Source: Myxococcota bacterium (lineage in GTDB: Bacteria > Myxococcota > XYA12-FULL-58-9). Taken from it: a DNA stretch of 36,224 nucleotides. A program made the translations under genes and the position numbers. Shown in pieces: positions 19,247 to 27,749 of the stretch. The stretch lies in contig JAKLEG010000006.1 of NCBI GenBank assembly GCA_022703175.1, positions 1-36,224 on the forward strand, in the 5' to 3' direction. Position 1 is the stretch's first letter; every line of letters starts with the position of its first letter. The notes beneath the pieces are model-generated. The model searched no databases. It saw only the letters and a list, made by a program, of their open reading frames with translations, and was not told the origin of the DNA.

Positions 19247-19282
19247 GCGCAAGCATAGAGAAGGCCCTGGCGAAGCGCAAGC
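19247..19282. repeat. Direct repeat GCGCAAGC, two copies
   Basis: Identical 8-base copies at 19247-19254 and 19275-19282, 28 bases start to start (under three helical turns). One overlaps the -35 and the other the -10 to +1 interval of the PilZ promoter. They may be coincidental or a pair of regulator sites. Confidence 0.3.
19252..19280 (-). promoter_or_regulatory. PilZ gene promoter, leaderless
   Basis: Minus strand: TTGCGC (19275-19280), 17-base spacer, TATGCT (19252-19257), then six bases to the ATG at 19245, placing +1 at the A of the start codon. The -35 hexamer is identical to the toxin-antitoxin promoter. Confidence 0.5.
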
Positions 19283-19296
19283 CGCGTTCATACCTT
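19268..19296 (+). promoter_or_regulatory. Candidate peroxiredoxin promoter, leaderless
   Basis: TACCTT (19291-19296) is exactly six bases before the ATG at 19303. A weak -35, TGGCGA (19268-19273), sits 17 bases upstream, abutting the PilZ -35. No Shine-Dalgarno is present. Confidence 0.33.
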
Positions 19297-19302
19297 GGCT
19301 GC

Positions 19303-19791
19303 ATGCTAAACATTCTCATGCTCACCCTCACGCTCGCCACCCCCAAGGTGGGCGAGTTGGCTCCCGATTTCACCGCCACTGACGCCGACGGCAGGGTGCA
19401 GGCGCTGTCGACCCTGGTAAAACAGGGGCCGGTCATCCTGGCGTTCTTTCCCAAGGCGTTCACGCCCGGATGCACCAAAGAGTTGAAAGCGTACGGCACG
19501 CAAGATGCGGCGCTGAAAACGGCTAAGGCACAGCTCTTGGCGATATCGGCCGACGACCGCGACAAGATGGCGGAGTTCCGAACGTCGCTCAACGCCACAT
19601 TTTCGTTCATCCCCGATCCCGACGCCAAGCTCATCACCTTGTATGACGTGAAGGTGCCCGTGCTCACGCTAGCGAGCCGCACCACATTCGTCATCGACGG
19701 CAACCGACGCATCGTATCCATCACCACCGGCAATGAGGCGATCGATCCCAAAGAGGCGTTGCAGGCAGCTCAACAAGCGTGCGGAAGGTAA
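19303..19791 (+). CDS. Peroxiredoxin of the AhpC/TSA-Bcp type
   Basis: A 162-residue thioredoxin-fold peroxidase. [16 protein letters not shown] opens the domain, and [13 protein letters not shown] contains the peroxidatic Cys57 with the usual P-x3-T/S-x2-C-like environment. The helix that normally holds a second Cys five residues later in Bcp proteins (C-T-K-E-x-C) reads CTKELKA, so no resolving Cys lies there; a C-terminal Cys160 could serve, or the protein is 1-Cys. It reduces hydrogen or organic peroxides using thiols. A second Met at 19318 is an alternative start, but the candidate leaderless promoter favours 19303. Its stop directly abuts the convergent stop of the Wza-like gene. Confidence 0.84.
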   Translation: MLNILMLTLTLATPKVGELAPDFTATDADGRVQALSTLVKQGPVILAFFPKAFTPGCTKELKAYGTQDAALKTAKAQLLAISADDRDKMAEFRTSLNATFSFIPDPDAKLITLYDVKVPVLTLASRTTFVIDGNRRIVSITTGNEAIDPKEALQAAQQACGR

Positions 19792-20397
19792 CTAGAACAT
19801 CGTCTCCGGAACGTAGACGATATCGCCGGGCTGGAGCTTGAAATTGGAGGATTTGCCTTCGCCGATAGCTTTGACCTTCACCTCCACCCGCTGCTCTTTG
19901 CCATCGATGATGCGGGTGACAAAGGCGCCGTTTTGGTCGGCCATCGTCGAGAAGCCACCCGCGAGCGTAATGGCCTGAATGATGTTCATGCCATCTTCAA
20001 ATTGAAATGTGCCGGGACGCGCCACTTGGCCAAAAACATAGACCTTCTTAGAAGTGAACTCGCGCACAAACACCGAAACTGACGGTTGCTTCAGGAACTG
20101 CCGGAGGCCAGCCGCGATCTCATCGGAGAGCTCGGTGGGGGTGCGATTCACGGCTTGGATTTTGCCGACAAGCGGAAAGTTGATGCCGCCGTCAGAGGCC
20201 ACCCGATAGGTGCCGGAGAGATCCTCCTCGCCGTACACCTTGACCTCGAAAACGTCGCCCGGCCCCAACACGGTTAGAGGCAGCGTGACGGCCGGCTTGA
20301 GGTCGCCGCTGGGGGCGTTATGAGCGCAGGCCCCAGCGAGCCAGGCCCCAACTAGGCTAAGTAGCGTCCAGCGCTTCATGCAAGCTAGCATAGCCAT
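19792..20397 (-). CDS. Wza-like polysaccharide export lipoprotein
   Basis: A 201-residue protein with an N-terminal signal ending in LAGAC, a near-lipobox, so it is probably an outer-membrane lipoprotein. The polysaccharide-export domain (PES/Poly_export) follows: LTVLGPGDVFEVKVYGEEDLSGTYRVASDG and FPLVGKI, then an SLBB-like segment VYVFGQVARPGTFQF with ITLAGGFS. It is much shorter than Wza (about 380), having fewer SLBB repeats. Its role would be part of an outer-membrane secretion channel. I chose the ATG at 20397 because GAGG is four bases upstream; ATGs at 20391 and 20379 are alternatives. It lies 22 bases after the unknown gene at 20420, in line with the PrkA genes. Confidence 0.82.
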   Translation of the reverse strand: MAMLACMKRWTLLSLVGAWLAGACAHNAPSGDLKPAVTLPLTVLGPGDVFEVKVYGEEDLSGTYRVASDGGINFPLVGKIQAVNRTPTELSDEIAAGLRQFLKQPSVSVFVREFTSKKVYVFGQVARPGTFQFEDGMNIIQAITLAGGFSTMADQNGAFVTRIIDGKEQRVEVKVKAIGEGKSSNFKLQPGDIVYVPETMF

Positions 20398-20419
20398 TGT
20401 GCCTCAAGGCGAAAGCCCG

Positions 20420-20899
20420 CTACCCCAGCACCTTGTCGGCGTTCTTGGTGCCCATGAACTTCAGGTAGAGAACCAGCTCGTCCTTTTTGGCAACGCCTTC
20501 GAGCTTCTTGGCCAAAGCCTTGATCTCTGCCGCCGTCAACGTCTCGAACTTCTTCAGATCGTCGGACTCGGTGAGACCGTTTTCGTGCTGGATGCCCAGG
20601 TGATCGAGGGCCCCCGCCAAGAGTGGCCGCTTGGCGAGCAACCAGGTGCGCAGGATCTCCTCACACATTTCGTCGTCGACCAAGCTGTTCAAGATCTCAA
20701 ATAGCTTGGCCGTGCGCACTTCGTTCTTGGCGCCCGGTTTCGGCAGTCGCGACACCGACACCGACGCCTTAACGCCGTGACGGTGGAAATACGTTTCGCG
20801 AGCCTTGCGCGTCGAGGCGCCAAACACCTCACCAAACAGCTCAAGGCTTACACCACGTAGAATTTCAGTGTACGGAATCTTGGTTTGTTCTTCGGCCAT
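20420..20899 (-). CDS. Conserved-looking helical protein of unknown function
   Basis: A 159-residue soluble, mostly helical protein with no signal peptide or membrane segment. The middle segment (AKLFEILNSLVDDEMCEEILRTWLLAKRPLL) reads as amphipathic helices, and the C-terminal third is Lys/Glu-rich. I do not recognise a domain. It starts ten bases after the universal-stress-protein gene and ends 22 bases before the Wza-like gene, so it is most likely co-transcribed with PrkA and the stress protein; a role in the same stress response is inference. GAGAG lies upstream of the ATG at 20899. Confidence 0.7.
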   Translation of the reverse strand: MAEEQTKIPYTEILRGVSLELFGEVFGASTRKARETYFHRHGVKASVSVSRLPKPGAKNEVRTAKLFEILNSLVDDEMCEEILRTWLLAKRPLLAGALDHLGIQHENGLTESDDLKKFETLTAAEIKALAKKLEGVAKKDELVLYLKFMGTKNADKVLG

Positions 20900-20909
20900 C
20901 GCTAACTCT

Positions 20910-21365
20910 CTACATCACAAAAGCGGGGTCTTTTTCTTTTACCAGCACCACGGAGCAGGGCACCGTGGCAAAGAATTTCTTAAAGTCGTTGCTGTCGGGC
21001 GCGCCCATAATGACCATATCGGCAGAGATGCCGCCGGTCATGCGCAGAATCTCAGCTGCCGGCTTCCCTTGGGCAATGCGGCGGTGCACTTGTTCGACCG
21101 TGTGGGTGACGCCGCGCGCTGCCATGCGCTGGATGGCCATGATGACCACCTGCTTCATCCGTTCCATATACTCTTCGTTCAGGCGATCGATACGGCGGAA
21201 ATCATTGCCCTTTTCCTGAAACACGTGAAACAGGTAGATATCGGCCTTGAAGTGCTGGCTGTAGAGCAGCGCAAAGTCGAGAGCCATCTCCGACTTCTTG
21301 GAAAAGTTCACCGGCACCAGGATTTTGAGTTTGGCTCCTGGTGGTGCTGCCGAAACGCTGGACAT
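20910..21365 (-). CDS. Universal stress protein (UspA fold), degenerate ATP site
   Basis: A 151-residue protein with the UspA layout: KILVPVNFSKKSEMALDFALLYSQ, the acidic segment and DIYLFHVFQEKG in the first half, then ADMVIMGAPDSND and PCSVVLVKEKD at the end. The C-terminal G-x2-G-x9-G-[ST] ATP motif is reduced to GAPDSNDFKKFFATVPCSVV, lacking the later glycines, so it more likely resembles the non-ATP-binding UspA type. GGAGG lies about five bases before the ATG at 21365. It is 42 bases from the PrkA stop and ten bases before the unknown gene. Confidence 0.85.
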   Translation of the reverse strand: MSSVSAAPPGAKLKILVPVNFSKKSEMALDFALLYSQHFKADIYLFHVFQEKGNDFRRIDRLNEEYMERMKQVVIMAIQRMAARGVTHTVEQVHRRIAQGKPAAEILRMTGGISADMVIMGAPDSNDFKKFFATVPCSVVLVKEKDPAFVM

Positions 21366-21407
21366 ACTGTCCTCCGTTAGCCCCGGCCCGAAACCGAGCG
21401 CCTGAAG

Positions 21408-23681
21408 CTACTCTGCGTATCGTTTCCTAAGGAGATAGGCAACGGTGTCGCGCGCACACTGCTCGCAATAACCTAGCTTCCCGGTGAGATGGGTGAGCAT
21501 GGCCTGCGCGTGCTCTCGATCTTTAGGATCGAGCGGGGTCTTCTCCCTGGCGGTGAACTTGAGGAAGTTCTCGATGAGCTTGTGCAACACCTTCTTACGT
21601 TTGTGGTAAAAATCTTCGCGCAAGCGTTGTTGATGATGCTTGAAGATGACGCTGTAATCGGGCGCCTGGTCGGGATGCTCCAGCGCCCGCGCGCCGATGG
21701 TGCTGATCAGCGCCCGCCGAAAGTCGTCGACGTTCTCGTTCTCACTCATCAGCACCCGCTCCACCTCATGCATCAGCTTTTCGTCCGGATTGGAAAAGCC
21801 CGTTCGTGACGTGGGGTCGGCCAACTTCTCTTTTTTCACCCAATGCGAAACATGATTGATGTAGCGCGTAAACAGCTCCTGATAGCTCTGTTCACTGGCG
21901 AGCCCCGTCGCCTCACGCACCTCGTCGTCGATCCACTTAAGGTACAGCTCCTCGGTCTCCTCCAAAAATGCCGCATGGTCATGGAACTTGCCCACAACTT
22001 CCTGCTTCAAAAATTCGTAGACACTCTTCATGGTCAAGAGTTCGGCGAGCTCGCCCAAGACCGCGAGGGGATGCAAACACGCATAGTCGGGGTGATGTGC
22101 AGCGTTGAGTAGCGCCGTACGAAGCTCGCGCGCGCTCGCCCCAAACCGACCCTCATAGTTGGGATAGCTCTGCGACTCCCGGTACAGGTCAGGGATGGCC
22201 GATTCCAACTCGCGCGCCTGGCGAGAGGTGAGCCGCTCAGGTGTCTCGCCGGCGTCGTACAGCTTGAGCTTCTCAAGCGGCGTCAACCCATCGACAACAC
22301 TCGACAACTCCCGACTGTAGCGCATCGCATCGTTGCGGCGCATGCGCGTAAGAATGGCCCACAGCGCGGCGACATCGATGGCATGCGGCGCTACGTGTTT
22401 GCCGACCACGCGCGAATGGATCTGCGGCGCATAGATTTCTTGCTCGGTGCTGTAACGCATCACGTACGGCACCCGCAAAAGCTCCATACGTCCTTTAAAC
22501 GACGGGAAATCCGGGTGCTGTTTGAACGCCTCCAAGTAACTCTCGTTGGTAGAGGCCAAATAGATGAGGTCGAGATGCAACACGAACGAGTCCATCGAGA
22601 CATTGGCTGTCTCGACGGTGTCGAGCAGGTACTTGAAGGTTTCGACGGGGCGTTTCAGCAAATCGCTGAACTCCAACAGACCGCGGTTGGCATCCACAAG
22701 CGGCCCCGAAGGCTCGAACAACGACGTATGCTGTAGCGCCACCGGCAACGACGCCATCGAGCGATCGGCGGTGACTTGTTGAATGCGCGCATCCACCGAC
22801 ATTTGCGGCTCGACGGTGGCAATGCCGCGGCGATAGCGCTTTGAAAGATACACGCGCTCGACCTGCACATGCTGTAACACCCGCTCGATGTCGCCATCGT
22901 AGGAGGCAAGCAGCGCGTCGTAGATGCGCCGGCACTTATAGCAAAGGTCGCCCAAGCGCAGGTAATCGGCCGCAAGCGTGGTACGCCCTGATTGCACGTT
23001 CTCGGGTGGTACTGGCAGCAGCTTGGCCAACAACTCGCCGCGCAGCGCCTGCGGGATGAGAAAGATCGGATGATCATGCATTTCGCACGGCACGCGGGCA
23101 TCCACGTCTTCGGCCGGAAGAAACGCATACGACGAGCTATCACGAGGTGCGTCTTTGCTACGCTCGCTGGCGCCGCTGAAGCCGAGCGTGCTGTGCCCCA
23201 CACGTTCTGATGGGAAGATCCAGTTGAAGCTGTACAACGCCCCTTCAGGCAAGCGAGCGTAGGCCTCCATGCCGGCCATCACGCAACGGGTGAGTGAGCT
23301 TTTGGCCGAACCGTTGGGGCCGTGCAACAAGATCATCTTGTTCACGCGCCCCTCGCGCGCAAAGTTGGCGAGCAAGCGGTACAACGTCTCTTGCACCTGC
23401 TCTTGCCCCGCCACCCGGCCTTCGCCACCAGCAAACGGTGCGTCGAACAGCTTGAAACGTGTGACCTTGCCCGTGGGGAGCGTCACCTCGGTCTGGCCGT
23501 AGTGGTCGAATAAATCCACCAGATATTGCGCCGAGGCGCGTAGGTGGCGCCGTGGATTCTCCGAAAGTAGGGAGAAATACTCAGGAAACGATAACAGCGT
23601 ATGGTCTTCGCGAAACGTCCGTTTGACTTCGGCAACGACCTTCGAGAGCAGGGGTGGCAACTCTTTGGACGCGGTGGTCAT
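21408..23681 (-). CDS. PrkA-family serine protein kinase (AAA plus kinase domain), long variant
   Basis: A 757-residue protein, longer than the Escherichia coli homologue YeaG (about 644). The N-terminal AAA domain has Walker A GPNGSAKSSLTR. The conserved PrkA stretch ADRSMASLPVALQ, then SDLLKRPVETFKYLL and LIYLASTNESYLEAF, is intact, and the C-terminal kinase-like region includes WVKKEKLADP and NPDEKLM. Two CxxC pairs, near residues 246-249 (CYKC) and 739-742 (CEQC), are uncommon additions. PrkA acts in starvation, stress and sporulation responses. The ATG at 23681 is chosen over an upstream TTG. Usual partners (DUF444 and SpoVR-type proteins) are absent here. Confidence 0.87.
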   Translation of the reverse strand: MTTASKELPPLLSKVVAEVKRTFREDHTLLSFPEYFSLLSENPRRHLRASAQYLVDLFDHYGQTEVTLPTGKVTRFKLFDAPFAGGEGRVAGQEQVQETLYRLLANFAREGRVNKMILLHGPNGSAKSSLTRCVMAGMEAYARLPEGALYSFNWIFPSERVGHSTLGFSGASERSKDAPRDSSSYAFLPAEDVDARVPCEMHDHPIFLIPQALRGELLAKLLPVPPENVQSGRTTLAADYLRLGDLCYKCRRIYDALLASYDGDIERVLQHVQVERVYLSKRYRRGIATVEPQMSVDARIQQVTADRSMASLPVALQHTSLFEPSGPLVDANRGLLEFSDLLKRPVETFKYLLDTVETANVSMDSFVLHLDLIYLASTNESYLEAFKQHPDFPSFKGRMELLRVPYVMRYSTEQEIYAPQIHSRVVGKHVAPHAIDVAALWAILTRMRRNDAMRYSRELSSVVDGLTPLEKLKLYDAGETPERLTSRQARELESAIPDLYRESQSYPNYEGRFGASARELRTALLNAAHHPDYACLHPLAVLGELAELLTMKSVYEFLKQEVVGKFHDHAAFLEETEELYLKWIDDEVREATGLASEQSYQELFTRYINHVSHWVKKEKLADPTSRTGFSNPDEKLMHEVERVLMSENENVDDFRRALISTIGARALEHPDQAPDYSVIFKHHQQRLREDFYHKRKKVLHKLIENFLKFTAREKTPLDPKDREHAQAMLTHLTGKLGYCEQCARDTVAYLLRKRYAE

Positions 23682-23718
23682 GGTGATGACCCTACCACGC
23701 AAAGTCGGTCACTTCACG

Positions 23719-25137
23719 CTAGCGGACAGAAACGCGGGTGTGAAATGCCGCGGCCAACGCCTCGGTAATGCCGTGTGGAAAGTGCCGACCCACGCCGGTC
23801 ACGAGCGTGACGTGCTGGTCGGCAAACTCGATGTGCGGCAGCTTGGCCGACAGCGCCACCAACGCCCGCGCGGCCCGCAACAACGCCACCAGCTTCTCGG
23901 CGGGCTCCAGCTCGGCAGGTAGTATGTCGATGAAGGTCGGCACGCCGTCACCGGTACAACGTGCCGCAAGATAGGCCGCCACCGCTTGCGAACGACTGTC
24001 GAGCCCCATGCCGGCCAGGTTTTGGATGATGTAGGCGCTGTGCGCCTCGGGGGCGATCGGATCGATCGAAGAACCCAAATCCATCAACGCCGCGGCCGTG
24101 CTGAGCACCACGCGCGCTTGCGGATACAGATGATGCACCGGCTTGAAGAGGTTAAACAAGCGCTCGCTCATCGCGACGGCGTCGGCGGTGAGGGTCGGCT
24201 TCAGGCCAAAACGCTTGCGCAGAGCCTTGATAGGCGGCTTTACGGCGGCCGCTTCGGCCAAGCGTTGCACAGTACCGTCGCGCAAACCGGTGCCAGGCAC
24301 CAAGAAATGCTCAACCCCAAACACCCGACAGACTGCGAGGATCGTGAGCACCGACGGAATGATAATATCGGCGCGATCGGGTCGAATCTCAAAACGCTCA
24401 ATGCGCTCGGCCGGCCCCACCGAGGCTAGGCGCACAGCACCTTGAGCTAGCGCCCGCACATCGATGCCCGGATAGAAATGCGCGTCGGCAGGAATCAACC
24501 GAGCCAACACGTCCAAGTTGCCCCCCGTGCCAATGGCCAACGGGATGCGCCGCGGACGCACGTAACGCTTAAGGTCGCGCTCCACGCCGTGCGCCAACGC
24601 TTTAACTTCACGCGGGGTAAGCGCGCGCAGCATTTGCGGATGCGAACGAATCAACCGCACGGTGCCGAGCGGCAGCGAACGGCTAAGTCCGCCGCCGGCG
24701 CGGTAGAGCTGCAGACTGCCGCCCCCCAAATCGACCAGCAGCGTATCATCGGCCACGGAACCCAGGGCCCGGCACAAGGCATCGCGTGACAGGCGCCCTT
24801 CTTCTAGGCCGCTAATAATCTCCACCTCGATACCGGTGGCCTTGCGGATAGCCGTCACCACGGCGGGCCCGTTCTTGGCATCACGCATCGCCGAGGTCGC
24901 TACCGCGCGAAACTGGTCCACGTGGTGCTCTCCCAAGATCCGCTGAATATCGCGAAACACGTCGACCAAAGCCCGCACCTGGGGCGCACGAATCGTACCG
25001 GAGGCAAACACGTCTGCCCCCAAGCGCATTCCATAACGATGATAGGCAGTATCGATGATGACGCCCAACGGGCTCACCCGAGTGATCGACAAGCGAATGG
25101 CGCTGGAGCCGACGTCAATAGCGGCAAAACAGGGCAT
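23719..25137 (-). CDS. Ppx/GppA phosphatase family protein (exopolyphosphatase)
   Basis: A 472-residue protein with the ASKHA-type fold. AIDVGSSAIRLSI at the N-terminus, EIISGLEEGRLSRDAL, and LVDLGGGSLQL near residue 135 are the phosphate-binding motifs of the family. The C-terminal region (LMDLGSSI and QNLAGMGLDSRSQ) follows the HD-like helical half of exopolyphosphatases. It hydrolyses polyphosphate or guanosine pentaphosphate (pppGpp); the sequence does not separate these, so no gene symbol is given. It is 37 bases upstream of the PrkA gene on the same strand and diverges from the Wzy-like gene. Confidence 0.87.
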   Translation of the reverse strand: MPCFAAIDVGSSAIRLSITRVSPLGVIIDTAYHRYGMRLGADVFASGTIRAPQVRALVDVFRDIQRILGEHHVDQFRAVATSAMRDAKNGPAVVTAIRKATGIEVEIISGLEEGRLSRDALCRALGSVADDTLLVDLGGGSLQLYRAGGGLSRSLPLGTVRLIRSHPQMLRALTPREVKALAHGVERDLKRYVRPRRIPLAIGTGGNLDVLARLIPADAHFYPGIDVRALAQGAVRLASVGPAERIERFEIRPDRADIIIPSVLTILAVCRVFGVEHFLVPGTGLRDGTVQRLAEAAAVKPPIKALRKRFGLKPTLTADAVAMSERLFNLFKPVHHLYPQARVVLSTAAALMDLGSSIDPIAPEAHSAYIIQNLAGMGLDSRSQAVAAYLAARCTGDGVPTFIDILPAELEPAEKLVALLRAARALVALSAKLPHIEFADQHVTLVTGVGRHFPHGITEALAAAFHTRVSVR

Positions 25138-25179
25138 GCTTAGCAGTTATCAGGAACCACGGTGTCGGGTCCACCGGCC

Positions 25180-25208
25180 TTGGCGTGCGCGCGGCTTAAG
25201 GATAGGAA
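25180..25208 (+). promoter_or_regulatory. Candidate promoter of the Wzy/TPR gene
   Basis: TTGGCG (25180-25185), 17-base spacer, TAGGAA (25203-25208), then six bases to the GTG at 25215, matching the spacing of the other leaderless candidates. The -10 lacks its final T. An AAGGA overlapping the spacer could act as a Shine-Dalgarno from a start further upstream, so this is weak. Confidence 0.28.
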
Positions 25209-25214
25209 TCGGCC

Positions 25215-27749
25215 GTGCCCCTACATCGCCTCAAGCTTAGTCGCGTCCCTGGCGCTGGACCTGTCCGCCGAGCCATCGGTCTATTGCTCATGGCCTTGCC
25301 GCTTGCTCTTGGCGGCGCCCACCCCGAGGTCAATGCAATCGCGGCGATCACAACGATTGTGCTCTTGCATTATTTCTTAAGACGCAAAGACAAGGACACG
25401 CCGCTTGCGGCCAACCTCCCCACGGTGGTGCTCGGGGCAGCACTCGCCATGACGCTCTTGCAACTGTTGCCGTTGCCAGTGGCACTGTTGCGTTGGATCG
25501 CGCCCCGCACCGCTGAGCTGGTGACTCTGCCACCGCTTCCTGCTCCCACGTTTGCCACGTTGTCGCTCGATGCCCCTGCGACCGCACATGAGGCCATTAA
25601 ACTCGTGCTCTACCTTGGTGGTTCTCTCCTTGCGCTGTCGCTATTTGCAGACAAACGCCGCGAGCGCGAGTTGTTTTCGTGGATCGGCTTGGCCGGCACG
25701 GCCGTGGCGGCACTGGGCCTACTGCATGCCCTGGCGCGGTTGGACCGGCCATTCGGCGCCTTCGGACTGCCCTCCGAGGGTTTGGTGTCGACGTTTATCA
25801 ATCCCAACCATCTGGCGGGTTTTGCGGGACTCGCAAGTTTCGTGTCGCTTGGGTTGGCGCTTGCCAACCGAGGCACGTTGCGAGCCGTCTGGGCAGTGAA
25901 CGGTGCGCTCACCGGCGCCGTGGTGTTCTTGTCGTTGTCACGTGGCGGCACCCTGGCCTACCTAGGTGCCGTGTTGTTCTTCGCCGTGCCGGTGGCGCTC
26001 GACCGACCAGAACGCAAACACAATCTCCTCTGGGTACAACTGGGCTTGGTTGGCGCAATCCTGACAGCGGCTTACGTAGCTTACGCCAACATCGTGCACG
26101 AACTGTGGACGCTCGGGCGTCCCGACGCCTTTAGCAAAGCGCAGATTTGGGCGCCCGTTTGGACGATGGTTCAGGACTTCTCGGCTTGGGGCGTGGGCCG
26201 CGGCGCAATGGCCGGCATTTACACCTTGTATAGTCCGTTCGCAGACACGGTAACCTTCACTCACCTGGAAAACGAGTGGCTGCAGCCGTTTGTAGATTGG
26301 GGCCTACCGATGGGACTCCTATTCGTCGGTGCCATCGGCTTCTGCTTTGTCCAAGCACTTCGCCGTGCGGTCGGGAAACCAGCTCGTCTTGGTGCGGTAA
26401 CAGGACTGTTGTTCCTGGGCGTCCACAATCTGGGCGACTTCAATCTGACACTGTCTGCCGTGGCGTTGCCTGCATGGATGATGCTCACAGTGCTTGCGAC
26501 GCAGCCCTCGCACTCTGACACCAAAGAAAAATCGAAACGCTGGTTGGAACGCCTAGGCAACTTACGCCCGAGCTATAACGTTGGCATGCTCGGCGCCGCA
26601 GTGCTCTCAATCCTCGTTGTCGTTTGTGCCGTCCCCGCGATTCGTTTCACATCGGCGCGCGACACCCAGAGGCTGCACCAACTCTTGGTGGCGTACCCGA
26701 AGCAGATACCGCAACTCGAAACTATTCACACGATTCTTGCGCGCCACCCGGCCGATGCGATGTTGCCTTTGTCGACTGCTGAGCGCCTACTCGCCATCCC
26801 AGCCCAACGACCCCTGGCTTTGCGCTTTGTGAATCGCGGCCTCTACCTAGCCCCGCGCTACTACGGCGGCCATCTGCTCGCGGCCCGCGCGCTGATGACG
26901 TTGGGACATACAAACCAGGCGTTGCTCGAATATCGCACAGTAGCCGAACTCGAACCGCATCGCATCGCAGTGCTCGCCGAGGAGGTCTTTGCCCACACCC
27001 GCTCGCTTGGGACTGTCCAACAGTTGGCCACGACGTCAACGGATGTGCGACTTGGAATTGCCAATTTTCTGTTGCGACAACATGCCGCAGAGGAAGCCCT
27101 CGCTGTACTGGACGCCGCCCCACAAGTAGAAACACCGGCTGCCTTTGAACTCGCGGTTCGCGCCCTGTTCGAAACGGGCCATGCGGCCGATGCCGCTGCC
27201 CGCGCCGAGGACGCTGCAAGGCGTTGGCCCGGCCAAACCAGCGCCTACCTTGTACAGGGCCAAGTCCTCGCAAGTCGGGGCGAAACCAGTGATGCGCTGG
27301 CCGTGTTGCAGAAGGGTATTGAGTCAGCCGTCGACCCAACGCCGTTGTACCAACAGGTGATAGGCCTCCTCATCCAGCAACAACGTTACGAGGAAGCCAA
27401 GCGCTACGCCAAGCGCCTACTCGACAATCTTGCTCCAGGGCCCGCCAAAGCACAGGCGACTTGGCTACTGGGAGACATCCACGCCCGCGAGGGTGCCCGT
27501 GCGACGGCGTTACGTGAGTATCAAAAGGCGCGCGACTTGGATCCGACGAACGTCAACTATCGGGTCGGCATCGCCAACCTCCGCGAGGCCATGGGCGACC
27601 TTGGCGGAGCTAAGAACGAACTGGAATCGGCCGCGGCGTATGCACCGGCAGGGTCGGGGGTGAGGGAGGCGTTGGAACGATTGAAGGGGCGCATGCAACA
27701 AGCAGAGGACAGACTCCGGAACGAGGTGTTTCTCAAACCACCACCCTAG
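25215..27749 (+). CDS. O-antigen ligase/polymerase-like membrane protein with C-terminal TPR repeats
   Basis: An 844-residue protein. Residues 1-440 are polytopic membrane helices with the Wzy/WaaL (PF04932-type) signature region: FINPNHLAGFAG in a loop near residue 195, VVFLSLSRGGTLAYLG, and the periplasmic loop FTHLENEWLQPFVDWGL near residue 357, whose Arg/His/Glu residues are typical of ligases. From about residue 545 come TPR-like helical repeats (HLLAARALMTLGHTNQALLEY, and ATALREYQKARDLDPTNVNY). It would join or polymerise glycan units at the periplasmic face. Start: GTG at 25215 with AAGGATAGGA upstream; an ATG at 25290 is less likely. It shares a CTAG with the convergent MBOAT stop. 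Confidence 0.82.
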   Translation: MPLHRLKLSRVPGAGPVRRAIGLLLMALPLALGGAHPEVNAIAAITTIVLLHYFLRRKDKDTPLAANLPTVVLGAALAMTLLQLLPLPVALLRWIAPRTAELVTLPPLPAPTFATLSLDAPATAHEAIKLVLYLGGSLLALSLFADKRRERELFSWIGLAGTAVAALGLLHALARLDRPFGAFGLPSEGLVSTFINPNHLAGFAGLASFVSLGLALANRGTLRAVWAVNGALTGAVVFLSLSRGGTLAYLGAVLFFAVPVALDRPERKHNLLWVQLGLVGAILTAAYVAYANIVHELWTLGRPDAFSKAQIWAPVWTMVQDFSAWGVGRGAMAGIYTLYSPFADTVTFTHLENEWLQPFVDWGLPMGLLFVGAIGFCFVQALRRAVGKPARLGAVTGLLFLGVHNLGDFNLTLSAVALPAWMMLTVLATQPSHSDTKEKSKRWLERLGNLRPSYNVGMLGAAVLSILVVVCAVPAIRFTSARDTQRLHQLLVAYPKQIPQLETIHTILARHPADAMLPLSTAERLLAIPAQRPLALRFVNRGLYLAPRYYGGHLLAARALMTLGHTNQALLEYRTVAELEPHRIAVLAEEVFAHTRSLGTVQQLATTSTDVRLGIANFLLRQHAAEEALAVLDAAPQVETPAAFELAVRALFETGHAADAAARAEDAARRWPGQTSAYLVQGQVLASRGETSDALAVLQKGIESAVDPTPLYQQVIGLLIQQQRYEEAKRYAKRLLDNLAPGPAKAQATWLLGDIHAREGARATALREYQKARDLDPTNVNYRVGIANLREAMGDLGGAKNELESAAAYAPAGSGVREALERLKGRMQQAEDRLRNEVFLKPPP

